Positions 43,397 through 52,075 of a stretch of 64,000 bases of DNA are shown one piece after another. The stretch is from NCBI RefSeq assembly GCF_023155805.1, contig NZ_JAKNUW010000001.1, positions 1 to 64,000 of the forward strand, given 5' to 3'. Each line of letters opens with the position of its first letter. Within the stretch, counting starts at the first letter, position 1. The position numbers were made by a program, and so were the translations under genes. The notes under the pieces were generated by a model. It was not told where the DNA came from, made no database searches, and saw only the letters and a program-made list of their open reading frames with translations. Source of the stretch: Micrococcus lacusdianchii. Lineage in GTDB: Bacteria > Actinomycetota > Actinomycetes > Actinomycetales > Micrococcaceae.

Positions 43397-44112
43397 GCCT
43401 GCACCGCGTGTCGTCCGGTGCGGTGCCGCACGGCGGTGGAGTCCGTCAGGACGCCGTCCCTCATCGTCCACACCCGGTCGGCATAGTCACGGACCACATC
43501 GTCATGGCTGACCACCACGACGCACACGCCGCCGTCGGCCATCTCGCGCAGGAGCGCGAGCACGTCCCGAGTGGTGGCGGAGTCCAGTGCGCCGGTCGGC
43601 TCGTCGGCCAGCAGGATGCGCCGGTCGCCGGCCACCGCGCGGGCGATGCCGACGCGCTGGCGCTGGCCCCCGGACATCTCAGCCGGGCGCCGCTCCTCCA
43701 TCCCGGCCAGGCCCACCCGGTCCAACCAGACATCCGCTTCGGCAACCGCATCTGTGGAAGTCCATCCACGCGCGCGCAACGGCAGGGCGACGTTCTCTCG
43801 GGCAGTGAGCATGGGCAGCAGATTGTCGTCCTGGAAGACCAGGCCGATCTCCTGGAGCCGGACATCGGCCCGCGCGTTCTCACTGAGGGATGCCAGATCA
43901 GTGCTGCCGATGAGCACCTGCCCCTCATCGGGGGCCTCCAACCCGGCGACGACGTTCAGCAGCGACGTCTTGCCGGAGCCGGAGGCCCCCATGATCGCGA
44001 CAAGCTCCCCGTGCCGGAAGAGCACCGTCACCCCCTCGAGCGCCGTCACCGAATCGGGGCCGCTGGTGAAGTGGAGACTGACACCACGGGTGTCGATGGC
44101 AGGGGAGGGCAT
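43393..44112 (-). CDS. ABC transporter ATP-binding protein (system 1)
   Basis: This 239-residue MacB/LolD-type ATPase has Walker A GASGSGKTS near residue 42, Q-loop VFQDDNLL, signature MSGGQRQRVGIARA near residue 145, Walker B ILLADEPTGALD, and the switch His in VVSHDD. It partners the 40901-43396 permease. A 51-bp gap separates it from the small secreted protein gene; all three probably share one promoter. Confidence 0.85.
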   Translation of the reverse strand: MPSPAIDTRGVSLHFTSGPDSVTALEGVTVLFRHGELVAIMGASGSGKTSLLNVVAGLEAPDEGQVLIGSTDLASLSENARADVRLQEIGLVFQDDNLLPMLTARENVALPLRARGWTSTDAVAEADVWLDRVGLAGMEERRPAEMSGGQRQRVGIARAVAGDRRILLADEPTGALDSATTRDVLALLREMADGGVCVVVVSHDDVVRDYADRVWTMRDGVLTDSTAVRHRTGRHAVQA

Positions 44113-44163
44113 GGCGGTCCTTAGGGTCGGATCAACTAGATGAATGGTGCGCGAAGGCGCGGG

Positions 44164-44526
44164 TCAGCAACCTCCGTTCGTACGCCACGACGACGCCTTG
44201 TCATTGAACCAGTAGCCCACGTAGGAATTGTTGGTGTAAGAATTCATGGCATAGCAGTTGCCGCGGCCGTTCGCGTCCTCGTACCACGCGCCCAAGTATC
44301 CGGACTTGTTCGACCACGAGCTCATCTCGTCGTTGTTGTTGTAGGAGATGTTCGTCGTGTTCTGACCACCGGAGCGATACCCCAGAAGTCCGTTGAAGTT
44401 CGAGTCCTTGAACAGGCACATCTTGTTCGAGGGGCATTCAAAGAGCGCAGCAGAGGCGGGAGCGGCGCCCGCACCGAGAGCGCCGGCGATCAGGACACCG
44501 GCGAAAAGCTTTCTGGAGATGGACAT
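44164..44526 (-). CDS. secreted peptidase inhibitor I36-like protein
   Basis: The 120-residue preprotein has a signal peptide of about 26 residues ending in APASA|A. The mature part (ECPSNKMCLFKDSNFNGLLG then DEMSSWSNKS and CYAMNSYTNNSYVGYWFND) matches the I36/SMPI beta-crystallin-like fold of Streptomyces metalloprotease inhibitor relatives, with four Cys. It may inhibit proteases or act as a bacteriocin-like secreted peptide. Base composition is markedly more AT-rich than its neighbours (many Asn and Tyr codons), pointing to horizontal origin. The start has an AGGAGGA ribosome site. Confidence 0.75.
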   Translation of the reverse strand: MSISRKLFAGVLIAGALGAGAAPASAALFECPSNKMCLFKDSNFNGLLGYRSGGQNTTNISYNNNDEMSSWSNKSGYLGAWYEDANGRGNCYAMNSYTNNSYVGYWFNDKASSWRTNGGC

Positions 44527-44774
44527 GAGGATTCCTCCTGGCGAACGCGTCGAAGACGCTGCGCATGGGTGACAGCCTGCGCGGGGAACGCCCCCGTCCG
44601 GCCACCATGATCATGCGGGGGGGGGTCGCGATCCGCAAGGGTCTTGTTTAAGCAGGTACCTCTGGACGGTGGAGTCCGCACAATGGTGCTGGATTGAATC
44701 AGGCAGACCGCGCTATCGGACAAGTGGATGTCATCCCACAGTCTGACTCCCCGGCACCGAGTGGCCACCCGCCG

Positions 44775-44780
44775 TAGGCT
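44775..44780 (+). promoter_or_regulatory. -10 element of the leaderless CGNR gene
   Basis: TAGGCT ends 6 nt before the ATG at 44787. Confidence 0.5.
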
Positions 44781-44786
44781 GGGCCC

Positions 44787-45539
44787 ATGCTCTCCGCCCC
44801 CACGCTGCGCCGCCTGACCTCGATCACCGTGTTCCTGGACACCGCCCCCGGGATGCGCGGGGGTCAGCCCGCCGAGGAGCGCCTGACCACCGGCACGCAG
44901 CTCCCCACGCTGGTGCCCGAGCTGCAGGAGGGGGACGTGCGCCTGCGGGTGGCCGCCGCCACCCGGGACCGCGCCCACGCCCTGCGCGCCCGCCTCACCG
45001 AGCTGTGGGCCCTCGCCGCGGAGGACCAGGCCGCAGCCCTGGAGGCCGTGAACGCCCTGCTCGCCGAGACCGGCCCCCTGCGCCTGGTGGCCGACGCGGA
45101 CGGCGCCGTGGACCTGGCCCCCGCCGCCACCCCCGCCGACGCCGTCGAGCGCCTCACCGCGATGGCCGCCCTGGCCCTCGCCGAGGCCGCCCTCGAGGGC
45201 GAGCTGGACCGCCTGCGCACGTGCGCGGGCGAGGACTGCGAGAACACGCTGGTGGACGCCTCCCGCAACCGCTCCAAGCGCTTCTGCAACGCCGCCAACT
45301 GCGCCAACCGCACGCACGTGCGCAGCTACCGGGCCCGTCAGGCCGAGGCCGACGAGGAGACGGCGGCCCCCGCCGTCGAGCCGGCCACCGCGGCCAGGGA
45401 CGAGCCCGCGGACGCGGCGGCCGACGTCGTCGCGGAGGAGCAGCCGAAGAAGAAGGCGAAGAAGAAGGACAAGGACGGCAAGAAATCCACGAAGTCCAAG
45501 AAGAAGGGCAAGAAGAAGGGCAAGAAGAAGGGCGACTGA
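44787..45539 (+). CDS. CGNR zinc-finger regulator with Lys-rich tail
   Basis: The 250-residue protein has an ABATE-like N-terminal domain, then the CGNR zinc finger RLRTCAGEDCENTLVDASRN with RFCNAANCANRTHVRSYRAR near residue 145-190 (four Cys). CGNR proteins are putative stress-linked DNA-binding regulators. An acidic linker is followed by an unusual tail of about 35 residues that is almost all Lys (KKKAKKKDKDGKKSTKSKKK...). Such a tail would add nonspecific nucleic-acid binding, as in actinobacterial Lys-repeat proteins. Confidence 0.8.
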   Translation: MLSAPTLRRLTSITVFLDTAPGMRGGQPAEERLTTGTQLPTLVPELQEGDVRLRVAAATRDRAHALRARLTELWALAAEDQAAALEAVNALLAETGPLRLVADADGAVDLAPAATPADAVERLTAMAALALAEAALEGELDRLRTCAGEDCENTLVDASRNRSKRFCNAANCANRTHVRSYRARQAEADEETAAPAVEPATAARDEPADAAADVVAEEQPKKKAKKKDKDGKKSTKSKKKGKKKGKKKGD

Positions 45540-45566
45540 CCGCTCCCCCGCCCCGCGGGTGACGCC

Positions 45567-45572
45567 TAGCCT
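45567..45572 (+). promoter_or_regulatory. -10 element of leaderless ldh
   Basis: TAGCCT ends 6 nt before the ldh ATG at 45579. Confidence 0.5.
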
Positions 45573-45578
45573 GGCCGC

Positions 45579-46586
45579 ATGAGCCTCCCCGACGCCGCCG
45601 TGCCCACGCCCCTCGACGACGCCCGCCCCGCCTCCTCCACCCTGCGCCACCGGAAGGTCGGCGTGATCGGCGCCGGCGCCGTCGGCACCGCGATCTGCTA
45701 CGCCACGCTGATCCGCGGCGTGGCCCGCGAGGTGGCCCTGTACGACATCGACGGCCCCAAGGTGCGCGCCGAGGTGCTGGACCTCGCGCACGGCACGGCC
45801 TTCACCTCCATCACGCAGATGATCGGCGGAGACGACCCCGCCGTGCTGGCCGACGCCGAGGTGGTGGTGATCACCGCCGGCGCCAAGCAGAAGCCCGGCC
45901 AGACCCGTCTGGACCTGTCGGAGGCGAACATCGGGATCCTGCGGACACTGCTGCCCACGGTGCAGTCCGTGGCCCCGGACGCGCTGATCGTGCTGGTCTC
46001 CAACCCCGTGGACGTGCTCACGCTCGCGGCGCAGCGCATCACGGGCCTGCCGGCCGGCCGCGTGATCGGCTCCGGCACCCTCCTGGACACCTCACGGCTG
46101 CGCTGGCAGCTGGCCTCCCGAGTGCAGGTGCACCCCTCCTCGGTGCACGCCGTGATCCTGGGCGAGCACGGGGACACCGAGTTCCCCGTGTGGAGCTCCG
46201 CGCGGATCGGCCCGACGCCGCTGCTCGCCTGGCCCGACGACACCGCCCCCGCCTTCGCGCGGGAACAGCTCGACGGGATCGCCCACGAGGTCACGCACGC
46301 CGCGTACGAGGTGATCCAGGGCAAGGGCGCCACGAACTACGCGATCGGCGTGGCCACGACGCGGCTGCTCGAGGCGATCCTGCGGGACCAGCACGCGATC
46401 CTGCCGGTCTCCACCGTCATGGACGGGGTGATGGGGCTGGCGGACGTGGCCCTGTCTCTGCCGTCCGTGGTGGGCCGCGCCGGGGTGGAGCGGGTGCTGC
46501 CGGTCGAGCTGGACGAGGACGAGCGGGCGCGCCTGGCGGCCTCGGCGGAGACCCTGCGCACGGTGGCGGCGCAGTTCGGGTTCTGA
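45579..46586 (+). CDS. ldh: L-lactate dehydrogenase
   Basis: This 335-residue enzyme interconverts pyruvate and lactate with NAD. The cofactor motif GVIGAGAVGTAICYATLIRG begins near residue 28. Substrate Arg appears in TRLDLSEANI, and the active-site His in ILGEHGDTEFPVWS near residue 190. The first 25 residues are an Ala/Pro-rich extension. Motifs and length support LDH over malate dehydrogenase (GEHGDTEFP with the pyruvate-type TRLDL context). Confidence 0.9.
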   Translation: MSLPDAAVPTPLDDARPASSTLRHRKVGVIGAGAVGTAICYATLIRGVAREVALYDIDGPKVRAEVLDLAHGTAFTSITQMIGGDDPAVLADAEVVVITAGAKQKPGQTRLDLSEANIGILRTLLPTVQSVAPDALIVLVSNPVDVLTLAAQRITGLPAGRVIGSGTLLDTSRLRWQLASRVQVHPSSVHAVILGEHGDTEFPVWSSARIGPTPLLAWPDDTAPAFAREQLDGIAHEVTHAAYEVIQGKGATNYAIGVATTRLLEAILRDQHAILPVSTVMDGVMGLADVALSLPSVVGRAGVERVLPVELDEDERARLAASAETLRTVAAQFGF

Positions 46587-46626
46587 CTGCGGAGCCCGGA
46601 GGGGCGGCGGGGCGGGACCCCGGCGC

Positions 46627-47049
46627 TCAGGCGCGGGGGGCGTCGCCGTCGGTGGCGGGTCCCTGACCGGCCTGGTCGGCCCGACGCTCCCGGGCGGCCT
46701 TAGCCCGGCGTTCGGCGGCGCGGCGCTGGAACGCCTCCTCCGAGGAGCGGTTGACACCGGAGCCCTGGGAGAGGCGCTCGGGATTCTCGCGGGAGGCCAG
46801 CTGCAGCATGGCCACCACCACGAGGGAGGTCATGAAGAACACGCCGAACGCGATCAGCCCGATGTCGATGCGCAGCGGGTTGTCCGTGCCGCCGGAGGCG
46901 GTGAGCGCGGCGATCGAACCGCCCACCAGACCGAGCACGGCGGAGAAGACCAGCGGGCCCTTCACGGTGGTGCGCAGGCCGCCGCGTGCCGGTCGGCCGG
47001 CACCGCGGCGGGTGCGGTCGTCGGACGGGCGGGGGGACTGTGCGCTCAC
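46627..47049 (-). CDS. two-helix membrane protein
   Basis: The 140-residue protein has a charged N terminus (residues 1-28), then two helices (about 33-53 and 62-85), then a basic, helical C-terminal region (EEAFQRRAAERRAKAARERR). No family is recognised. The GTG at 47049 is its first start. It lies convergent to ldh, 40 bases away. A cytoplasmic C-terminal tail is likely from charge distribution. Confidence 0.55.
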   Translation of the reverse strand: MSAQSPRPSDDRTRRGAGRPARGGLRTTVKGPLVFSAVLGLVGGSIAALTASGGTDNPLRIDIGLIAFGVFFMTSLVVVAMLQLASRENPERLSQGSGVNRSSEEAFQRRAAERRAKAARERRADQAGQGPATDGDAPRA

Positions 47050-47190
47050 AGCGGGTCTCCTACGGGTGGACGTCGGGGGCGTCGGCGACGCCCGCGGGAT
47101 GCGGGCGCGTCGGGCCCGGCCAGTCTACGCCGGGGTCACTCCGGACGCCGGGCCGTTCGCCGCGGGCGGCACACCCGGCCGCGGGCCGGG

Positions 47191-47772
47191 TCAGAGGCCC
47201 TGGGCGGTGCCGCGGTCCCGGCGGACCTCGTGGTGGAAGCCCAGCCCCGAGATCAGCAGCAGCACACCGATGATGATGGCCCCGCCGCCCACGATCCCCA
47301 GCTGGCCGTGCGGGTTCAGCCCCTGCACGGCCCCCACCGCGAGCGCCGCGCCGGAGGCCACGCCGACGAGTCCGGTCCAGAGCTGGTCCCGGGCGGGGAT
47401 GAAGGCCCGGCGGAAGCGCGCCCAGGCCACGAGCTCGGCCACGCCGCCGAGGATCAGCGCGGCGGCCGCCGTCAGGCCTACACCGCCGGGGGTGCCGAAG
47501 AAGAACAGCAGCACGGTGCCGAGCATCCATGCGGCCGCCGCGAGGGAGAGCGGGGAGCGCATGGCCTCCGGCACGCAGTCCCGGCGCAGGTACTCCCACA
47601 GGGCGGAGCCGGAGAAGACGAGGAACAGCGCGAACGCCACCTTCATCCAGGTCAGCCCCGGGTTCTGGACGAACACGGTGGAGAGCCCGAAGAACAGCGC
47701 CACGCCGGCGCGGATCAGGATGGGCTTGAACACCTCGGACGAGATGACGAGGGGGGTCTTCTGCGTGGTCAC
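47191..47772 (-). CDS. HdeD/DUF308-like membrane protein
   Basis: The 193-residue protein has six hydrophobic helices in pairs (about residues 18-38, 42-62, 75-95, 100-118, 130-150, 155-178). This is the HdeD/DUF308 pattern linked to acid or stress tolerance. The start is GTG 47772, set by the TAGACT -10 hexamer 6 nt upstream. The C terminus is basic (HHEVRRDRG). Function beyond membrane location is unknown. Confidence 0.6.
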   Translation of the reverse strand: MTTQKTPLVISSEVFKPILIRAGVALFFGLSTVFVQNPGLTWMKVAFALFLVFSGSALWEYLRRDCVPEAMRSPLSLAAAAWMLGTVLLFFFGTPGGVGLTAAAALILGGVAELVAWARFRRAFIPARDQLWTGLVGVASGAALAVGAVQGLNPHGQLGIVGGGAIIIGVLLLISGLGFHHEVRRDRGTAQGL

Positions 47773-47778
47773 CTCCCC

Positions 47779-47784
47779 AGTCTA
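47779..47784 (-). promoter_or_regulatory. -10 element of leaderless gene 47191-47772
   Basis: TAGACT on the minus strand lies 6 nt before the GTG at 47772. Confidence 0.45.
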
Positions 47785-47805
47785 GGGAGGCGGGCCGAGC
47801 CGGGC

Positions 47806-49176
47806 TCAGCCGAGGGTCATCCAGGCGTCCCGCCGCGCGCGATGGCCGAGGGTCAGCGCCCGCGCCCCGAGGTACACCCCCGCGAACCCGCACCACAGCA
47901 GCGCGACCTGGGCGGCGCCGTCGGACGCGAGGACCGGGCCGAGCCCGCCCGCGGCGGCCTGGGCGAGCAGCCACAGCGCAGGGGCGTACACCGCCAGGTT
48001 CACGACGCCGGCCAGCGCCAGGTACCGCGCGTCGCCGGCGCCGATCAGCACGCCGTCCAGGACGAACACGTACCCGGCCACAGGCTGGGACAGGGCGAGC
48101 ACCAGCAGGCCGGCGGTGGCGGCGGCCTGCACGGCCGGGTCCGGGGTGAACAGCGGGGGCAGCGCCCAGGCGAGCGCGGCCAGGAGCACGCCCGTCACGA
48201 CGCCGAAGCCCAGCCCCCAGCGCACCATCACCTCCGTCAGGCGCCGTGCCTGCCGCGGCCGGGACGCCCCGAGCTCGGCGCCGATCAGCGCCTGGGCGGC
48301 GATGGCGAGGGCGTCGAGCGCGAACGCGAGCGTGGAGTAGAGCGTGAAGACGAGCTGGTGGGCGGCGAGCGTGACGTCGCCCAGCCCCGCGGCGGCCATG
48401 ACGGTGATGAGGATGGCCGCGCGCAGGCTCGCCGTGCGCAGCAGCAGCCATGAGCCCACCTGCGCGGTGGCGCGCATCCCGGACGCCCGCGGGGCCAGGC
48501 CGGTCCCGGCGAGGCGGAACCGGGGCGCCAGGGCCGCCAGGTACACGGCCAGCATGGCCCACTGCACCGCGGAGGTGCCGATCGCGGAGCCGGCCACGCC
48601 CAGCCCCGCGCCGTAGACCAGCAGCGCGTTGAGGGCGATGTTCCCGGCGAACCCGCCGCCGGCCACCACCAGCGGGGTGACGGTGTCCTGCAGGCCGCGC
48701 AGCACGCCCGTGGCGGCCAGCACCGCCAGCAGCGCGGGCAGCCCCGGCAGGGACCACCGCAGGTAGGCCGTGGCGTGGGCGTGGGTGTCCCCCGCCGCGC
48801 CGAGCCCCGCCGTGAGGTCCGGGGCGGCGGCCCAGCCGACGATCGCCAGCACCGTGCCCAGCAGCAGCCCCAGCCAGATCCCGTCCCGGCCGCGGGCCAT
48901 CGCGCCGGGCAGGTTCCCTGCGCCGATCATCCGCGCCACCGCGGGCGTGGTGGCGTACGCGAGGAAGATCATCAGGCCCGTGGCCGTGTGCAGCACCGTG
49001 GCCCCCACCCCGACGCCGGCCAGCTGGGCGGTGCCCAGATGCCCGACGATCGCGGTGTCCGCCAGCAGGAACAGCGGCTCGGCGATCAGGGCGCCGAACG
49101 CGGGGACCGCCAGCCCCAGGATGCGCCGCGAGAGCCCGCGCCCGGACTCCGGGGGCGGGGCGGCCGTCGCCCCCAT
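47806..49176 (-). CDS. MATE-family multidrug/toxin exporter
   Basis: The 456-residue protein has 12 predicted helices in two related halves. LGLAVPAFGALIAEPLFLLADTAIVGHLG at the start and a repeat in the second half (LLLRTASLRAAILITVMAAA, LGDVTLAAHQLVFTLYSTLA) match MATE/DinF proteins. It likely exports cationic compounds using Na+ or H+. Its ATG is one base after the CPBP gene stop, so they share a transcript. Confidence 0.85.
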   Translation of the reverse strand: MGATAAPPPESGRGLSRRILGLAVPAFGALIAEPLFLLADTAIVGHLGTAQLAGVGVGATVLHTATGLMIFLAYATTPAVARMIGAGNLPGAMARGRDGIWLGLLLGTVLAIVGWAAAPDLTAGLGAAGDTHAHATAYLRWSLPGLPALLAVLAATGVLRGLQDTVTPLVVAGGGFAGNIALNALLVYGAGLGVAGSAIGTSAVQWAMLAVYLAALAPRFRLAGTGLAPRASGMRATAQVGSWLLLRTASLRAAILITVMAAAGLGDVTLAAHQLVFTLYSTLAFALDALAIAAQALIGAELGASRPRQARRLTEVMVRWGLGFGVVTGVLLAALAWALPPLFTPDPAVQAAATAGLLVLALSQPVAGYVFVLDGVLIGAGDARYLALAGVVNLAVYAPALWLLAQAAAGGLGPVLASDGAAQVALLWCGFAGVYLGARALTLGHRARRDAWMTLG

Positions 49177-49177
49177 G

Positions 49178-50065
49178 TCAGCCGAGCAGCGCCAGGAGGG
49201 GCGCCAGGGCCGTGGTGGGGGTGACCGGCTGCGGCAGCTCCGGCAGCAGCGGGGCCACGAGGTAGAGCATGGCGATCGCGATGCCGTTGTTCACCATGTG
49301 CAGCAGCACCGCGTACCCGAAGGAGCGGCCCATGAGGATGTACGTCACCGTGATGGTCACCGCGAGCGTGAGGTACGGGACCACCTCCACGAGGCGGAAG
49401 TCGCCGCCGGTGCCCAGGAAGTGCAGGAAGGAGAACGCCAGCACGGACACCGCGGCGCACACCCACACGTTGATCCAGCGGGAGAGCTTGCCCACCAGCA
49501 GATGCCGGAACAGGTACTCCTCCACGAGCGGGGCGCCCACCACGGTCATGAGGATCATGAGCACCGGCGGGGCCTGCGTGGTCATCTCCTCGAGCGCGGC
49601 CTGGTTGGCGCTGGTCTGCGCGTCCCCGATCAGGGAGAGCAGCACGGCGTTGACCAGGATGGTGGTGAACCACAGCGCCGGCAGCAGCAGGACCTTCCAC
49701 CACGTCCCGGTGGCGAAGACCCGCAGCGAGGTGACCAGCGGCCGCCAGGCCACCAGCAGGACGAGGGTCACGAGGATGGCGTAGCAGAGCAGGTTCACCG
49801 TGAACCCGTCCAGCACGGACAGGGCGGCGGGATCCGCCGGGACCAGGCCCAGCGCCGCGGCCAGGAAGAATCCCAGGCCGAGCACCATGATCCCGCCGTA
49901 GGCCAGGACGACGAGCGCGTCCCCCCAGTGGAACGGGCCGGGGGCCCAGCGCGCGGGGTCGGCCCGGCGGCGAGGTGAGCGGTCCGGCCAGCCGGACGGC
50001 GGCCAGCCGGCGGGGACGGCCCCGGGGACGGTGCCGTCGGCGGGCGCGGAGGGGGGAAGGCTCAT
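49178..50065 (-). CDS. CPBP-family intramembrane metalloprotease
   Basis: The 295-residue protein has a proline-rich first 40 residues, then about eight helices. The CPBP/ABI motifs are intact: EEYLFRHLLVGKL (EExxxR), SFLHFLG (Fxxx H) and LLHMVNNGIAIAMLY (HxxxN). Related proteins act in CAAX-type processing, bacteriocin immunity or membrane signalling. First gene of an operon with the MATE exporter. Confidence 0.85.
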   Translation of the reverse strand: MSLPPSAPADGTVPGAVPAGWPPSGWPDRSPRRRADPARWAPGPFHWGDALVVLAYGGIMVLGLGFFLAAALGLVPADPAALSVLDGFTVNLLCYAILVTLVLLVAWRPLVTSLRVFATGTWWKVLLLPALWFTTILVNAVLLSLIGDAQTSANQAALEEMTTQAPPVLMILMTVVGAPLVEEYLFRHLLVGKLSRWINVWVCAAVSVLAFSFLHFLGTGGDFRLVEVVPYLTLAVTITVTYILMGRSFGYAVLLHMVNNGIAIAMLYLVAPLLPELPQPVTPTTALAPLLALLG

Positions 50066-50071
50066 GCGCTC

Positions 50072-50077
50072 ACGCTA
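50072..50077 (-). promoter_or_regulatory. -10 element of leaderless CPBP-MATE operon
   Basis: TAGCGT on the minus strand lies 6 nt before the ATG at 50065. Confidence 0.5.
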
Positions 50078-50172
50078 CCAACGGGCCCGGACACGCCAGG
50101 GCGGGATGAGGGCGCGGAGAGACACCGATCACGACAGTCTCCCGCGGTTCGCCCGGCGAGCCCCGGCTGGAT

Positions 50173-50178
50173 TACGGT
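50173..50178 (+). promoter_or_regulatory. -10 element of leaderless VOC gene
   Basis: TACGGT ends 7 nt before the ATG at 50186. Confidence 0.45.
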
Positions 50179-50185
50179 GCTCGGC

Positions 50186-50599
50186 ATGGCCCTGTTCTCC
50201 CAGCCGGTGTACATCAACCTCCCCACCACGGACACCGAGCGCATCCGCTCCTTCTGGACCGCCGTCGGAGCGGGGATCGACGAGGACTTCTCGGATGAGA
50301 ACTCCGTGTGCGTGGCGCTCACCGACTCCACCTTCGCGATGTACCTGAGCCCCGGGTTCTACACGGACTTCATCGGCGAGCGTGAGATCGCCGACTGCCT
50401 CACCACGAACTCGGCCCTGCTGCAGCTCACCGCGCCGGACCGGCAGGCCGTGGACCGCCTGGTGGCGGCGGCGGTGGAGGCCGGCGGGACCGAGGTCGAG
50501 CTGCCGGAGGACCTGCAGGAGGACATGTCCGCTTCCGGCGTGTTCTCCCGCCAGGTGATCGACCCGGACGGCCACCAGTGGGAGTTCATGGCGGCCTGA
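50186..50599 (+). CDS. VOC/glyoxalase superfamily protein
   Basis: The 137-residue protein has two babbab modules: YINLPTTDTERIRSFWTAVG at the start and FSRQVIDPDGHQWEFMA at the end. This is the typical vicinal-oxygen-chelate layout. The C-terminal DPDGHQWE is the conserved metal-Glu region. Similar proteins act in aldehyde detoxification or antibiotic resistance, but no substrate can be named. ATG 50186; an ATG at 50177 is less likely given the -10 position. Confidence 0.75.
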   Translation: MALFSQPVYINLPTTDTERIRSFWTAVGAGIDEDFSDENSVCVALTDSTFAMYLSPGFYTDFIGEREIADCLTTNSALLQLTAPDRQAVDRLVAAAVEAGGTEVELPEDLQEDMSASGVFSRQVIDPDGHQWEFMAA

Positions 50600-50632
50600 G
50601 CCGCCCGGCGCCGCCCGCCCACGCCGCCGCTA

Positions 50633-50705
50633 CTTTCGAGCGTAGATTCGGGCGAATTGGCGTTTTCGAGCGTGGAATAGGGCCTGATTCACGCTCGAAA
50701 GCGCC
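50633..50705. repeat. three-unit palindromic element, CTTTCGAGCG type
   Basis: A direct unit from 50633 (CTTTCGAGCGTAGATTCGGG), a second direct unit (50659-50678), and an inverted unit (50687-50705) that pairs with the second unit but for a mismatch and one bulged base. The order direct-direct-inverted is the same as at 30111-30191, with a different core. Confidence 0.8.
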
Positions 50706-50860
50706 GGGGGGTGGCCGGGTGTGGTCGGGCGGAGCGGACGGGGCCCGTTCACGACGCCGTCACCCGGGTCGGCCCCACGCGTCACCGGGGCGCGCCCTGG
50801 CGGTCATCCCCGGGGCCTAGCGTCGGGCCGTCCCCGACGCCCCTCCCCCAGGAGTGCCCC

Positions 50861-51970
50861 ATGGCCCGCTTCGCCCGCCTCTCCCTCGCCGCCGCTGCGG
50901 CCCTGACCGTCTCCCTCGGCGCGGCCGCCCCCGCCGTCGCCGCCCCGCCCGCCCACGCCGCCGCGCACGAGCAGGCGACCGCCGCCGTCGGCAAGGGGAC
51001 GACGGCGGAGTCCTTCACCTTCGGCGTGATCGGCGACGTGCCCTACGGCGCCGCGCAGGTGGCCGCGTTCCCCGGGATGATCGACGAGCTCTCCGCGCAG
51101 GACGAGCTCTCCTTCGTGGCCCACGTCGGGGACATCAAGGCCGGTTCCGCCGTGTGCTCCGACGAGTACTTCGCCATGATCCGCGGGGAGTTCGACCGCC
51201 TGGCGCACCCGCTCGTGCTGACCCCCGGGGACAACGACTGGACCGACTGCCACCGCACCAACAACGGCACGTACAACCCGCTCGAGCGCCTCGACGCGTT
51301 CCGGGAGGTGTTCTACCCCGTGGCGGACCGCACCCTGGGTGAGCCCAGGAAGGTGGACGCGCAGGACGAGATCGGCCTGCCGGAGAACGCCCGGTTCACC
51401 GAGCGCCGCGTGGAGTTCGGTGTGGTGAACGTCCAGGGCTCCGAGAACTCCACCCTGCCGTGGACCGGCCTGGGCCTGACCGCGCCGACCTCCGAGCAGC
51501 TGGTCGAGGTCGAGGCCCGCGACGCCGCCAACCACGCCCTCATCCGCGACCTGTTCGCCGACGCCGAGCGCCGGCACGCCCGCGGCGTGGTCATGATGAT
51601 GCAGGCCGACATGTTCTACCCGGGCGCCGTGGTGGACGGGCAGATCTCGGACGAGGCCGCCGCGCAGCAGCAGGCCTACACGGAGACCGTGCAGCTCATC
51701 GCGGAGCTCTCCCGCGACTTCGACGGCCCGGTGTACCTGATCAACGGCGACTCCCACGAGTACACCGCGGACGCCCCGCTGACCGCCGGCTCCCCGTGGC
51801 TCGACGTGTACGGCGTGGCGCCCGTGGAGAACCTCGAGCGCATCACCGTGGAGGGCGCCGCGACGTCCAACGAGTGGACCCGCTTCTCCGTGGCCCCGAA
51901 CAACGCCGGCCGGGGCCGCCACGCCGATCAGCCGCTGCTGACCTGGGAGCGCGTGCCCTACACCTTCTGA
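50861..51970 (+). CDS. secreted calcineurin-like phosphoesterase-related protein
   Basis: The 369-residue preprotein has a Sec signal (MARFARLSLAAAAALTVSLG onward, cleavage near APAVA|AP). The mature part shows FTFGVIGDVPYG, a HVGDIKAGSAVCSDEYF block, TPGDNDWTDCH and INGDSHEYTADAPL. The spacing of GD, GDNxxxxCH and GDSH resembles the metallophosphoesterase core with a changed His set. Probable extracellular or cell-wall phosphatase-like protein. ATG 50861 has an AGGAG ribosome site; TAGCGT at 50818-50823 could be its -10. Confidence 0.7.
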   Translation: MARFARLSLAAAAALTVSLGAAAPAVAAPPAHAAAHEQATAAVGKGTTAESFTFGVIGDVPYGAAQVAAFPGMIDELSAQDELSFVAHVGDIKAGSAVCSDEYFAMIRGEFDRLAHPLVLTPGDNDWTDCHRTNNGTYNPLERLDAFREVFYPVADRTLGEPRKVDAQDEIGLPENARFTERRVEFGVVNVQGSENSTLPWTGLGLTAPTSEQLVEVEARDAANHALIRDLFADAERRHARGVVMMMQADMFYPGAVVDGQISDEAAAQQQAYTETVQLIAELSRDFDGPVYLINGDSHEYTADAPLTAGSPWLDVYGVAPVENLERITVEGAATSNEWTRFSVAPNNAGRGRHADQPLLTWERVPYTF

Positions 51971-51997
51971 TCCGGCGGCACGCGCACTGCGGCGGCC

Positions 51998-52034
51998 GAC
52001 GCGCGGCGGGCGACGCGCGGCGGGCGACGCGCGG
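51998..52034. repeat. 14-bp short tandem repeat
   Basis: The unit GACGCGCGGCGGGC occurs 2.6 times head to tail between the phosphoesterase-like gene and the FtsX permease gene. Only a small intergenic repeat. Confidence 0.7.
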
Positions 52035-52075
52035 GAATCGAGGCGGGCGAGAACGCGGCCGGCGGGCGGAAGGGG

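Noticed and set aside
44617-44625. Run of nine G as a phase-variation switch
   Set aside because: It lies about 90 bp upstream of the I36 gene start, outside any coding frame and not in an obvious promoter spacer, so there is no visible consequence of slippage.
51998-52034. CRISPR-like array
   Set aside because: The 14-bp repeats are head to tail without spacers. No cas genes are in the window.
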